In this document: positions 1-6,077 of the stretch, in pieces
Position numbering within the stretch: position 1 is the first letter of the stretch
Layout: each line of letters opens with the position of its first letter
Assembly (NCBI GenBank): GCA_021795795.1
Contig: JAJYPA010000440.1
Span: 1-7,035 of the forward strand
Source: Pseudomonadota bacterium
Lineage (GTDB): Bacteria > Pseudomonadota > Gammaproteobacteria > Halothiobacillales > Halothiobacillaceae
DNA length: 7,035 bases
Reading direction: 5' to 3'
The notes under the pieces: generated by a model
The model's database searches: none
Seen by the model: only the letters and a program-made list of their open reading frames with translations
Told to the model about the DNA's origin: nothing
Made by a program: the position numbers and the translations under genes

Positions 1-8
1 GGTGCCAA

Positions 9-1139
9 ATGTTTGGAAAAGACTCCGGCGACAAGGCCAAAAAGCCGTTGCCGCCATTGAAGAAACGAATGATTACCGGCGGCGCGATTCTCGCGGCGGT
101 GGCGGTGTTGATCGGCGGCAAGGTGCTTATGGGGCATCAGGGAGCATCACCAGAAGGCGCCGGCGCTGATCAGGTGCATGTGCTGAAGCCTTCGGTGTTG
201 CCGGTTCCACGTCCGGTGCCCGCTGCGCCGAAGGGGTTAATATCTCCGCCGCCAGCGCCTTTGGCGCCGGGCGTGCCGACGGGGACTACCGCAGTCGCTC
301 CGCCCTCGATCGCCACGGCAACGACAGCCCCGGCGACATCCGGTCCATCCGCCGAAGCGCAGGAAATTGCGCAACTCATCGGCTCCGCCAGTCAGGGCGC
401 CGCCACCGTCAAACAGGTGTACATGAACGGCCCACAGGGGTTTGTCGGTGTGGTGTATGAGATTGCCGGCGGGGATCGCGGCATGGCCTGGGTGAATCTC
501 CCGGATCGTCTGGTGCTGATCGGAACCTTGTTAACGGCTTCCGGACAAGATCTTAACGGACCTTATCTCTTCGCCAAGACGGCGAAAAGCGCTGGTACGT
601 CCGAAGCCACCGCATCCGTCACCGCTCCAGCGCAAAGCGGCACGACCGGAAGCGTCATGGCCACCGCCTATAACGGTGGTACCGGCTTCGTGGTGGGCAC
701 GGCCGGCCCGGAAGCCACCGTGTACATTGATCCGGACAGCGGAAAGGGACACGCGCTGTATCTGGCGCTGGAGCCGCTGATCCAGGGTGGAAAAATCAAG
801 GTGCGTTATGTGCCCATCGCGGAAAAGGGCAAAAACAGCTTGAGAGTGGCGGAAGCCATTCTTTCCGCGCCGAATCCGGCGGCCGCCCTGGACAAAAACG
901 AGCACCTGTTCAAAAAGCGCGCCGATGGAGCCAATAAGGGCGGGCTGCGCGGCATTCCTCCGAACCTGCAGATGACGCAGATCGTGGATGGAAACACCGG
1001 AATGCTGGCCGCCGCCGGATATATCAGCGATACGGTCATGGTGTATTGCGACAAGGCGGGTGACTACCAGGTGCAGCAGGGCCATCAGGCCAGCATGGAT
1101 CTGAGCGCGGTGATGGAAAACATCGGGGCCTGCCATTGA
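9..1139 (+). CDS. Membrane-anchored DsbG/DsbC-like protein lacking the CXXC active site
   Basis: This 376-residue protein has a basic cytoplasmic N-terminus (about 1-20), one membrane segment (about 22-41), a Pro/Ala-rich linker (about 60-115) and a periplasmic part that reads like a DsbG/DsbC disulfide isomerase. Residues about 116-190 resemble the DsbG N-terminal dimerisation domain, and 228-376 resemble the thioredoxin-like domain (VYIDPDSGKGHALY, then GGKIKVRYVPIA and SLRVAEAIL). Where DsbG/DsbC have DPxCPYC, this protein has DPDSGKG at 241-247, so both catalytic cysteines are missing. The region matching the cis-Pro loop reads YISDTV (338-343), without the Thr-Pro pair. The only cysteines are 347 and 375. 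Active DsbC-type proteins accompany many F-type transfer operons; I infer a structural or chaperone role here rather than redox catalysis. The ATG at 9 is the first in frame, but the frame is open to the window edge, so an earlier start is possible. No clear Shine-Dalgarno is visible. The stop overlaps the next start (TTGA). Confidence 0.8.
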   Translation: MFGKDSGDKAKKPLPPLKKRMITGGAILAAVAVLIGGKVLMGHQGASPEGAGADQVHVLKPSVLPVPRPVPAAPKGLISPPPAPLAPGVPTGTTAVAPPSIATATTAPATSGPSAEAQEIAQLIGSASQGAATVKQVYMNGPQGFVGVVYEIAGGDRGMAWVNLPDRLVLIGTLLTASGQDLNGPYLFAKTAKSAGTSEATASVTAPAQSGTTGSVMATAYNGGTGFVVGTAGPEATVYIDPDSGKGHALYLALEPLIQGGKIKVRYVPIAEKGKNSLRVAEAILSAPNPAAALDKNEHLFKKRADGANKGGLRGIPPNLQMTQIVDGNTGMLAAAGYISDTVMVYCDKAGDYQVQQGHQASMDLSAVMENIGACH

Positions 1140-1522
1140 AGCATTTCGGCGAACTGTTCTTCTTTCTCGTCGTGGTTTTCGCGGTGTGGATCTTTGTCGG
1201 ATCCACTCCCGACGCGCGAATCGGGAGAGCTTGTGAGCCGGCGCAATGGATTGGACACGCGATGGGTTCGGCGGCCATGGCCGGCGGCACCGATTATGGA
1301 CAGAGCATCAATGGCGGATCCAACGAGTTGGATTATCGATGCAAGCTGGCCATCTGGGATTATTTCTATGCCGACGAATGGGAAAAGGCGCACCCAGGGC
1401 AGCCCTTGCCGGGGCAGCCGCGCGTCGTGGCACCCATCCCTGTGACACAGCAACCTGCAACCACAAGCACAGAACCAACGACCAGTCCTCAACCTGCAGC
1501 AACTGCGACGGGGCAACAGTAA
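1136..1522 (+). CDS. Small membrane-anchored protein with Pro/Thr-rich tail, function unknown
   Basis: I do not recognise this 128-residue protein. A hydrophobic segment (about 7-22, FFFLVVVFAVWIFVG) follows a short basic start and could be a signal anchor or an uncleaved signal peptide. A compact middle part (about 25-85) contains two cysteines (33 and 69) and several aromatic residues (WDYFYADEW). The tail (about 86-128) is rich in Pro, Thr, Ala and Gln, as is common in periplasmic proteins that reach across the envelope. The start is a TTG at 1136 that shares four bases with the TGA of the preceding gene. A GGGG run at 1125-1128 is a weak ribosome-binding candidate, so re-initiation after the upstream gene is likely. 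Its position between a DsbG-like gene and the tra genes suggests an envelope accessory of the conjugation machine, but this rests only on context. Confidence 0.72.
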   Translation: MKHFGELFFFLVVVFAVWIFVGSTPDARIGRACEPAQWIGHAMGSAAMAGGTDYGQSINGGSNELDYRCKLAIWDYFYADEWEKAHPGQPLPGQPRVVAPIPVTQQPATTSTEPTTSPQPAATATGQQ

Positions 1523-1537
1523 TGCAAGGAACGGTGA

Positions 1538-2077
1538 ATGAGCAAAGATCGAAAGGCGCCTTTGTGGCGATCATGGCGGCTATGGGCCTGGGTGTTCGCG
1601 CTGGGCTTCGGGTGGCACACCTGGGCGACCCAATGGGTGCCGGCGTACCAGCTCCCGTGCTATCAAACCTACGTGGGCGACTTCCAGAAGGAAGCGGTCG
1701 ATTGGCAGATGGGGCATCCGTTCATGTCCGGGATATATTCTGGCATGACGTTGGGTTTCTGGCCGGAGGGCTACGCGATTCCCAGGGGTTGCACCTATGT
1801 GAACGAAGGGCAGGGGATTCCGCCTTGGACCTACAGCCCGTTCGCGCGACTGGCGTTCCCCGCCTTTCATCTCTACGCAACGCTTTTCGCCATCCTGTTC
1901 GCGCGGCTATACCTGGGATTTCTGCGCTATGCCTTGCGGCCGGGATCTCGGGATGCGCCTATCTTCCGGCTGCTGCGCCGGTGGCAAGAGTTCCGGCACC
2001 GCCGCCGGTTATCCGCTTCCAGCCAGCCCCAAGACTCGGATCCGGCTGGCAGTATGCCAATCCACAAAGCGGATTGA
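1538..2077 (+). CDS. Two-helix membrane protein, function unknown
   Basis: This 179-residue protein begins with a basic, Trp-rich stretch (KAPLWRSWRLWAWVFALGFGW) leading into a membrane segment at about 14-33. An extracytoplasmic loop of about 70 residues follows, holding the only two cysteines (41 and 85), which could pair. A second membrane segment lies at about 104-128 (LAFPAFHLYATLFAILFARLY). The remaining tail (about 129-179) is strongly basic and would be cytoplasmic. The ATG at 1538 has a good Shine-Dalgarno (AAGGA, 1526-1530, 7-base spacer), and the gene follows its neighbour by 15 bases. I recognise no family. The last part is read through DNA that also carries the frame of the following lipoprotein gene, so the basic tail could be a genuine dual-coded end or the result of an old frameshift after about residue 135. 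Confidence 0.72.
   Translation: MSKDRKAPLWRSWRLWAWVFALGFGWHTWATQWVPAYQLPCYQTYVGDFQKEAVDWQMGHPFMSGIYSGMTLGFWPEGYAIPRGCTYVNEGQGIPPWTYSPFARLAFPAFHLYATLFAILFARLYLGFLRYALRPGSRDAPIFRLLRRWQEFRHRRRLSASSQPQDSDPAGSMPIHKAD
1812..1816 (+). promoter_or_regulatory. Candidate ribosome-binding site for the overlapping lipoprotein gene
   Basis: AGGGG lies 8 bases upstream of a TTG at 1825, inside the coding sequence of the two-helix membrane protein. It is the main local support for starting the lipoprotein frame at 1825. The motif is purine-rich but not a full AGGAGG, so it may be coincidental. Confidence 0.3.
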
Positions 2078-2397
2078 TTCAGGTGATCGGTACGCGGGAA
2101 CCCATGATCGTGCGGCGCTCCCCGCAGAAATGGGTACTGGAAAACAGCGTGACCGCGCCAGTGGCGCCGGTGCGATCCGCGCCGATGCAGATCACCATGC
2201 CGCTGCATTTGCCCGCCGTGCCGGTCTTTCGTTCTCCGGCTGCCCAAAATCCGTGGAAATGCCATCCGGCCAAGCTGCCTTGCGGCAAGAGCGGCCATGC
2301 CTACTGGTCCTGTAGTAAAAATCAGGGAAAGACCCTGGACGGGGTGCTGCCAAAAGGGTGGCAATGGGCGAAAGCGGGGCCAGCATGCAACCCGTGA
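1825..2397 (+). CDS. Putative outer-membrane lipoprotein with four C-terminal cysteines, overlapping the preceding gene out of frame
   Basis: The stop at 2395-2397 and the body of this frame are convincing; the start is not. Read from TTG 1825 it gives 190 residues with a basic n-region (RNAFRHPVR), a hydrophobic core and a lipobox ISGC with Cys44, followed by Ala, which suggests outer-membrane sorting. Then come a Pro/Ala-rich linker (about 48-72), a central part (GWQYANPQSGLIQVIG) and a C-terminal part with Cys 146, 153, 163 and 188. An even number of cysteines fits an exported, disulfide-bonded domain and argues for the signal sequence. No ATG or GTG lies between 1825 and the lipobox; ATT 1918 is possible. 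A TTG at 2074, inside the TTGA at the previous stop, would give a 107-residue version without a signal, matching the start pattern of neighbouring genes. I do not recognise a family. It overlaps the preceding gene by up to 253 bases and traL by up to 34. Confidence 0.55.
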   Translation: MDLQPVRATGVPRLSSLRNAFRHPVRAAIPGISALCLAAGISGCAYLPAAAPVARVPAPPPVIRFQPAPRLGSGWQYANPQSGLIQVIGTREPMIVRRSPQKWVLENSVTAPVAPVRSAPMQITMPLHLPAVPVFRSPAAQNPWKCHPAKLPCGKSGHAYWSCSKNQGKTLDGVLPKGWQWAKAGPACNP

Positions 2398-2663
2398 GAA
2401 TGCCCAATCACTTCGATGATCAGCGCCAGATTCTGTTTTGGGACATCGATACCCTGGCCGTGGTCATCATGTTTTTCATCATCGGATATGTGCTGCGCGA
2501 GTTGACCATCATGATGGTATTGGCGTTTTTTGCGGGCCATCTATTTTCAAAATGGAAGACCAATCAGCTCAATGGGGTTCTGATCCACCTCAGCTATCGG
2601 TTCGGATGGTGGCGCATCAACGATGTTTTCAAAAACGGCAATACGAAGGAGTGGGTCGATTGA
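2364..2663 (+). CDS. traL: TraL, conjugative transfer inner-membrane protein
   Basis: This protein of about 99 residues matches TraL in size (F TraL is about 91) and layout. A polar start containing MPNHFDDQRQILFWDIDTL is followed by hydrophobic stretches at about 31-43 and 46-60 separated by RELT, then a basic amphipathic end with Trp/Arg (YRFGWWRINDVF) and the terminal NTKEWVD; F TraL ends similarly with an RQWIK-like motif. TraL belongs to the inner-membrane side of the F-type secretion channel and corresponds in position to VirB3. Start choice: ATG 2364 has AAGGG 5-6 bases upstream; ATG 2385 and ATG 2400 are in frame and possible, and 2400 would remove the overlap with the preceding gene. 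The position directly before traE is the standard order. The stop overlaps the traE start (TTGA). Confidence 0.88.
   Translation: MGESGASMQPVRMPNHFDDQRQILFWDIDTLAVVIMFFIIGYVLRELTIMMVLAFFAGHLFSKWKTNQLNGVLIHLSYRFGWWRINDVFKNGNTKEWVD
2646..2651 (+). promoter_or_regulatory. Ribosome-binding site for traE
   Basis: AAGGAG, 8 bases before the TTG at 2660, lies inside the end of traL. It supports the TTG as the true start although it is a rare start codon. Confidence 0.7.
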
Positions 2664-3274
2664 AATTCGAACTGTTCAAAAAGGATTACGAAGGCCTGCT
2701 CCGCAACAACCGCGCGTTCCTGATCGTCATTGGCGTTCTGGCGGTAGTGGTGCTGATGCAGCAATGGGCCATTGTCACGGAGAAGACGCGCATAGTCTTG
2801 GTGCCGCCCTATATCGATAAGGCGGTGAAGATCGGCTACGCCAGCGCAGACGCGGATTATTACGAGTCCTGGGGGCTGTATGTTTCTGAACTGATGGGCA
2901 ACCTCACCCCGGGCGATGCGCCGTTTGTCGAAAAGGCGATGGGTAAACTCTTTTCTTCCGTGAGTTACGAAGGGGTGAAGTCGCGGATCGCGCAAAGCGC
3001 GGCGGAAGAGGCCAACGCGGATGCCACGTTCGCTTTTGAGGCGAAGTCGGTGATCTGGCAAAGCCAGACCGGCACCGTGTTCGTGCATGGCACGCTGCGC
3101 CAAGTCAATGGCGCTGGCCGGACCATATCCGCCACCCCGTACACCTTTTCCATGCGGGTACATATCGCCGCTGGAAGACCGGTGCTGGACGATTTCCACT
3201 CTTATGCCGGTAGTCCGCACACCATTCAGTGGAAACTGCATCACATCGTCAAAAAGCAAGGAGGCGCCTCTTGA
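2660..3274 (+). CDS. traE: TraE, VirB8-like transfer channel component
   Basis: TraE of F-type systems is a bitopic inner-membrane protein of the VirB8 class and is needed for pilus assembly and DNA transfer. This copy has 204 residues (F TraE: 188). A short basic cytoplasmic end (MKFELFKKDYEGLLRNNRA) is followed by one membrane segment (about 19-36) and a periplasmic domain with the family features: VPPYIDKAV, the conserved pattern SADADYYESWGLYVSELMGNLTP, a helix with RIAQSAAEEAN, and strands ending in VHGTLRQ and the VLDDFHSY region near the C-terminus. The start is TTG 2660 within TTGA, the traL stop. An upstream extension in the same frame exists but would run through traL and lacks family similarity, so I reject it. 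The stop overlaps the traK start. Confidence 0.92.
   Translation: MKFELFKKDYEGLLRNNRAFLIVIGVLAVVVLMQQWAIVTEKTRIVLVPPYIDKAVKIGYASADADYYESWGLYVSELMGNLTPGDAPFVEKAMGKLFSSVSYEGVKSRIAQSAAEEANADATFAFEAKSVIWQSQTGTVFVHGTLRQVNGAGRTISATPYTFSMRVHIAAGRPVLDDFHSYAGSPHTIQWKLHHIVKKQGGAS
3258..3264 (+). promoter_or_regulatory. Ribosome-binding site for traK
   Basis: AAGGAGG, 6 bases before TTG 3271, is a near-perfect Shine-Dalgarno inside the end of traE. It fixes the traK start at the TTG in the TTGA overlap rather than at the in-frame ATG at 3229, which would put extra residues in front of the signal peptide. Confidence 0.75.
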
Positions 3275-4458
3275 AGCGCAGTACCATAGTGATCGCGTTG
3301 TGCGGGGCCCTGGGCGCCTGCGCTTCCTCTCTGGCTGACGCCAATGCCTTTGTGCAGGGCGCACAGCCGGCGTTTCCGACCAGTCCGGTGCCCATGCCGC
3401 CATCGCCGGGGTTCAAGAGCCTGGGCACCATCCCGTCGGCGCCGACGCCAGGAGGGGTAACACTTCCTGCTCAGGATCAGACCGCCGTAGAGGCGGAAGT
3501 GAGAAGGGCGGAGGCCGTTTCCAGTCGTCCTGGCCCGCCAGCGGCTGCAGGCCTGCCGGCTGCAAGCCTGCCGCCGCAGTCGTTCGGGCGAACGCCCGCC
3601 GCCGTTCCGGCTACCGGTTATGCGGGAGCGGGCCGGTTGCCGGCGCCGTTGCCGTCTGGTGGTTTTGTTCCTCCGCCGGCGGGCGCGTCTCCACAAATGA
3701 TCTCTGGGTACGCGAACAATATGGGCGGAGAGGAAGAGCCGCCGCACATGAGCATGAGTGCCGCCCTGAAGGACGGCACGATGGTGCGTCAGCAGAACAT
3801 CCGGGTGCATTCTGGAAAAACCTATTCCATCATCGTCAGCGGTGTCGCTCCGAACCTGATCGAGACGCCTTTTCGCCATCCGGAGATGCTGGTGACCAAC
3901 AGCAAGCTGGCGACACCCATCGTGCATGGCCAAAACCTGGTGGTTTCCACGACGCCAGCGTTCCCAGTCGGCGTTTATGTGACGGGCAAGAACCCGCATG
4001 ACCCGATGATTTCGTTGACCATGATCCCCAAAAAGATTCCGCCGAAGAATTACCGGTTGATCATTCCGGGATTCATTCCATCGGTGGCGCCAACCGTCAC
4101 CGGTCAGAGGTCCGGGTATGCGCAGCGCATGGTGCATTTGATGCGTGATGCGGCGTTGAAGCAGGTGCCGGAAAACTATCGGCAGTCGCATAAGCGGCTG
4201 GCGTTGCCGGGGCCCGGTGGAGCGTTCTCCTGGACCTGGGAATTTTCCTGGGTGGGCAACCGGTACCGGATCACGGCCTATTCCCTGAAAAACACCCTGG
4301 TTGGGCCCGTGAACCTGATGGAAACGAATTTCTACGCACCTGGCGTCCTGTCCGCTAGCGTGTATCCGCATCACCACCTGTATCCGGGTGAGAAAACGCA
4401 GGTTTTTGTGATCACGAAGCTGACGGCGGCGCACGGCACGCTCGGGGGTGTTTCTTGA
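3271..4458 (+). CDS. traK: TraK, VirB9-like outer-membrane core component, with lipobox and long Pro-rich N-terminal extension
   Basis: TraK is the secretin-like (VirB9-class) part of the F-type outer-membrane core and binds TraB and TraV. The C-terminal 230 residues match: SIIVSGVAPNLIETPF (about 186-201) corresponds to the N-terminal TraK motif, strands run through about 260, and the C-terminal domain (about 278-395) includes YRITAYSLKN, NLMETNFYAPGVLSASVYP and YPGEKTQVFVITK. At 395 residues it is much longer than F TraK (242); the difference is a Pro/Ala/Gly-rich stretch at about 30-150. The N-terminus (MKRSTIVIALCGALGAC) ends in a lipobox LGAC with Cys17 and Ala at +2, so the protein may be lipidated and sorted to the outer membrane; cleavage after LADA as an ordinary signal peptide is the alternative. 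F TraK is not a lipoprotein. The start is TTG 3271; the stop overlaps the traB start. Confidence 0.9.
   Translation: MKRSTIVIALCGALGACASSLADANAFVQGAQPAFPTSPVPMPPSPGFKSLGTIPSAPTPGGVTLPAQDQTAVEAEVRRAEAVSSRPGPPAAAGLPAASLPPQSFGRTPAAVPATGYAGAGRLPAPLPSGGFVPPPAGASPQMISGYANNMGGEEEPPHMSMSAALKDGTMVRQQNIRVHSGKTYSIIVSGVAPNLIETPFRHPEMLVTNSKLATPIVHGQNLVVSTTPAFPVGVYVTGKNPHDPMISLTMIPKKIPPKNYRLIIPGFIPSVAPTVTGQRSGYAQRMVHLMRDAALKQVPENYRQSHKRLALPGPGGAFSWTWEFSWVGNRYRITAYSLKNTLVGPVNLMETNFYAPGVLSASVYPHHHLYPGEKTQVFVITKLTAAHGTLGGVS
3543..3572 (+). repeat. Two-copy 15-base tandem repeat in the traK linker
   Basis: GGCTGCAGGCCTGCC is followed directly by GGCTGCAAGCCTGCC, one base different. It codes AAGLP/AASLP within the Pro/Ala-rich extension of TraK, keeps the frame, and looks like a small slippage duplication. 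Confidence 0.7.
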
Positions 4459-6077
4459 AGCCAAAAGAGCAGTTCAAGCTCTGGTGGAAAACCCAGTCGC
4501 CAGAGCGCAAGCAAAAAATCAAATTCGCCGGTTTGGCTGCCGGGGTGATCGGTGCGGTGGTGATCGGCACCAACCTGTCCGGCTTCCATCATCACCAGGA
4601 CGAAGAGGCGGCCTTAAAAAAAGCGGAGGAAGTTTCCAGCAATAAGCTAACGGTGCCCCGCGCTCAGAACATTACGCCGCAATCCTTGCAGGCGCAGATT
4701 GCTTCGACGCAAAAACAGCTCAAGTCTCTGACCAAGATCATCGCCGAAGAAAACGGCGTGAAAAGCAGTCAGATGAAGGACCTGAAAGGGCAGATGAGCC
4801 AGGAAGTGCTCAAGGAAATTCAGGAGAATGAGAAAAAGCATTCCATTCAGTTGCAGAACCCGGCTACGCAAAGGCAGATCGCGGCGCTGACGCAGGAGAT
4901 CAAAACCCTGAAGGCGGAGAAGCAGCAGCCGGTGTACAATCAGGTGGCGCCCGGCGTGGCCCCGGCGCCCTCCATGCCGGCCAACACCTGGTCGCCGGCG
5001 CAGCCCATAGAGATCCTGGGGCAGGGCGGGGTGGCGTCATCACAAGCCACCAATGGCGTGGCGCCCCCCACGGCACCGGCAACGGCTGGTGCGCCCGGCG
5101 CACCAGCCGCGCCCGCCATCGCCGGGCGGCGCCCGACGGTCAGCTATCATCAGCCGAAGACCCTGAAACAGTTGGGGGGCACGGTGAAGGTCAGCAACAA
5201 AAAGACGGGCATCTATCTTCCGGCGTCCACCATTCTGACGGGCGTGCTGATCAACGGTGTCATTGCGGGTACCGGGCCGGATTCGAAGCATAATCCGCAG
5301 ATCGTGGATATTCGCATCAAGAAAAAGGCTATCCTGCCCAATGGCTTGCGCATCAATCTGGAAAACTGCGAAGTGCTGGCGAGCGGATACGGAAGCATGA
5401 ACGAGCGGCGGGTGTTCATGCGTACCGACACCCTGAGCTGCGTGAACCGTCGCACGGGCAACGTCATTTCTGCGCCGATTCACGCCTATGTCGTGAGTAG
5501 CGGCGGTCATGGCGGTGTTCCCGGCAAGGTGATCTCCCATCAGGGTCCGGCCATGCTGAAGTCCTTCCTGTCGGGTATTTTCTCTGGGCTGGGTAATGCG
5601 ATTCAGCCCAATCAGGTGGGCAGCATGACCCTGAACCCGATGTCCGGGTCACGACAGGTCTACCAGTTGCCTTCCATGGGTTATATGGGCGGCAGCGCGC
5701 TGGCGGGTGGCATATCGACACCGGCGGGAGAAATCTCCAAGTTCTATCTGCATGAGGCCGAATCGGAACTGCCGACCATCGAGGTGAATCCCGGCGTGTC
5801 CGTTTCCATGATCGTCGAGACCGGGGTGCGCGTGCATGTGCATGGCGAAACGAAGGGGCAACTGGCGGAAGCCCAGTACCAGTCGGCGTCCAGCATCAGC
5901 AACAGCCCGCAGGGCGGGCCCGCGCTAACCCCTGGCGAGAGCATGCAAAGCCCGTACGGCATGCAGAGCCCCTATGCCGGTAATGGACAATCCAGCGCCG
6001 TGCGGGATGCCTTCCCAAGCCAGACCGCTGCCGCCAGGCAACCCTACGCCATTCAACCAGGAGACCAACAGCCGTGA
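4455..6077 (+). CDS. traB: TraB, VirB10/TrbI-like envelope-spanning scaffold
   Basis: TraB spans from the inner membrane to the outer-membrane core and links the channel energetics to the TraK/TraV complex. The 540 residues (F TraB: about 475) show the family plan: basic cytoplasmic end (1-23), membrane segment (about 24-41), charged Gln/Lys/Glu-rich helical region likely to be a coiled coil (about 73-156), Pro/Ala-rich spacer (about 157-225) and the TrbI-type beta-barrel domain (about 236-470). In the last, IYLPASTILTGVLINGVIAGTG, KKAILPNGLRINLENCEVLASGYG and RTDTLSCV are characteristic, with a likely disulfide pair Cys305/Cys329. SFLSGIFSGLGNAI (370-383) is probably the helical antenna that enters the outer membrane. 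The tail after 475 is low-complexity and contains MQSPYGMQSPYA. The start is TTG 4455 within the traK stop (TTGA), with GGGGG at 4444-4448 as a weak Shine-Dalgarno. Confidence 0.93.
   Translation: MKPKEQFKLWWKTQSPERKQKIKFAGLAAGVIGAVVIGTNLSGFHHHQDEEAALKKAEEVSSNKLTVPRAQNITPQSLQAQIASTQKQLKSLTKIIAEENGVKSSQMKDLKGQMSQEVLKEIQENEKKHSIQLQNPATQRQIAALTQEIKTLKAEKQQPVYNQVAPGVAPAPSMPANTWSPAQPIEILGQGGVASSQATNGVAPPTAPATAGAPGAPAAPAIAGRRPTVSYHQPKTLKQLGGTVKVSNKKTGIYLPASTILTGVLINGVIAGTGPDSKHNPQIVDIRIKKKAILPNGLRINLENCEVLASGYGSMNERRVFMRTDTLSCVNRRTGNVISAPIHAYVVSSGGHGGVPGKVISHQGPAMLKSFLSGIFSGLGNAIQPNQVGSMTLNPMSGSRQVYQLPSMGYMGGSALAGGISTPAGEISKFYLHEAESELPTIEVNPGVSVSMIVETGVRVHVHGETKGQLAEAQYQSASSISNSPQGGPALTPGESMQSPYGMQSPYAGNGQSSAVRDAFPSQTAAARQPYAIQPGDQQP
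5943..5978 (+). repeat. Two-copy 18-base repeat coding MQSPY(G/A) in the traB tail
   Basis: Two adjacent 18-base units, 14 of 18 bases identical, encode MQSPYG and MQSPYA. Three of the four differences are silent. The repeat lies in the low-complexity C-terminal tail of TraB, outside the TrbI-like domain. Confidence 0.6.

Noticed and set aside
531..1136. Open frame of 201 codons on the minus strand opposite the DsbG-like gene
   Set aside because: Gly/Arg/His-rich with no domain; the plus-strand frame shows a recognisable Dsb-type layout.
1246..1824. Extension of the lipoprotein frame upstream to an ATG at 1246
   Set aside because: The frame stays open, but this part runs through two other genes, reads as low-quality Arg/Gly-rich sequence, and would bury the signal peptide about 235 residues inside the protein.
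2438..2659. Extension of traE upstream to ATG 2438
   Set aside because: The added residues are an out-of-frame reading of traL and would place the membrane anchor far from the N-terminus; TTG 2660 has AAGGAG and gives the family length.
2594..3403. Open frame of 269 codons on the minus strand opposite traE
   Set aside because: Arg/His-rich composition, no motif, and full overlap with well-supported traE; the long antisense frame follows from codon bias.
3241..4464. Long open frame of about 407 codons on the minus strand opposite traK
   Set aside because: The translation is rich in Arg, His and Gln with no recognisable domain, and it lies exactly opposite a gene with clear TraK motifs. It is a shadow of GC-biased codon use.
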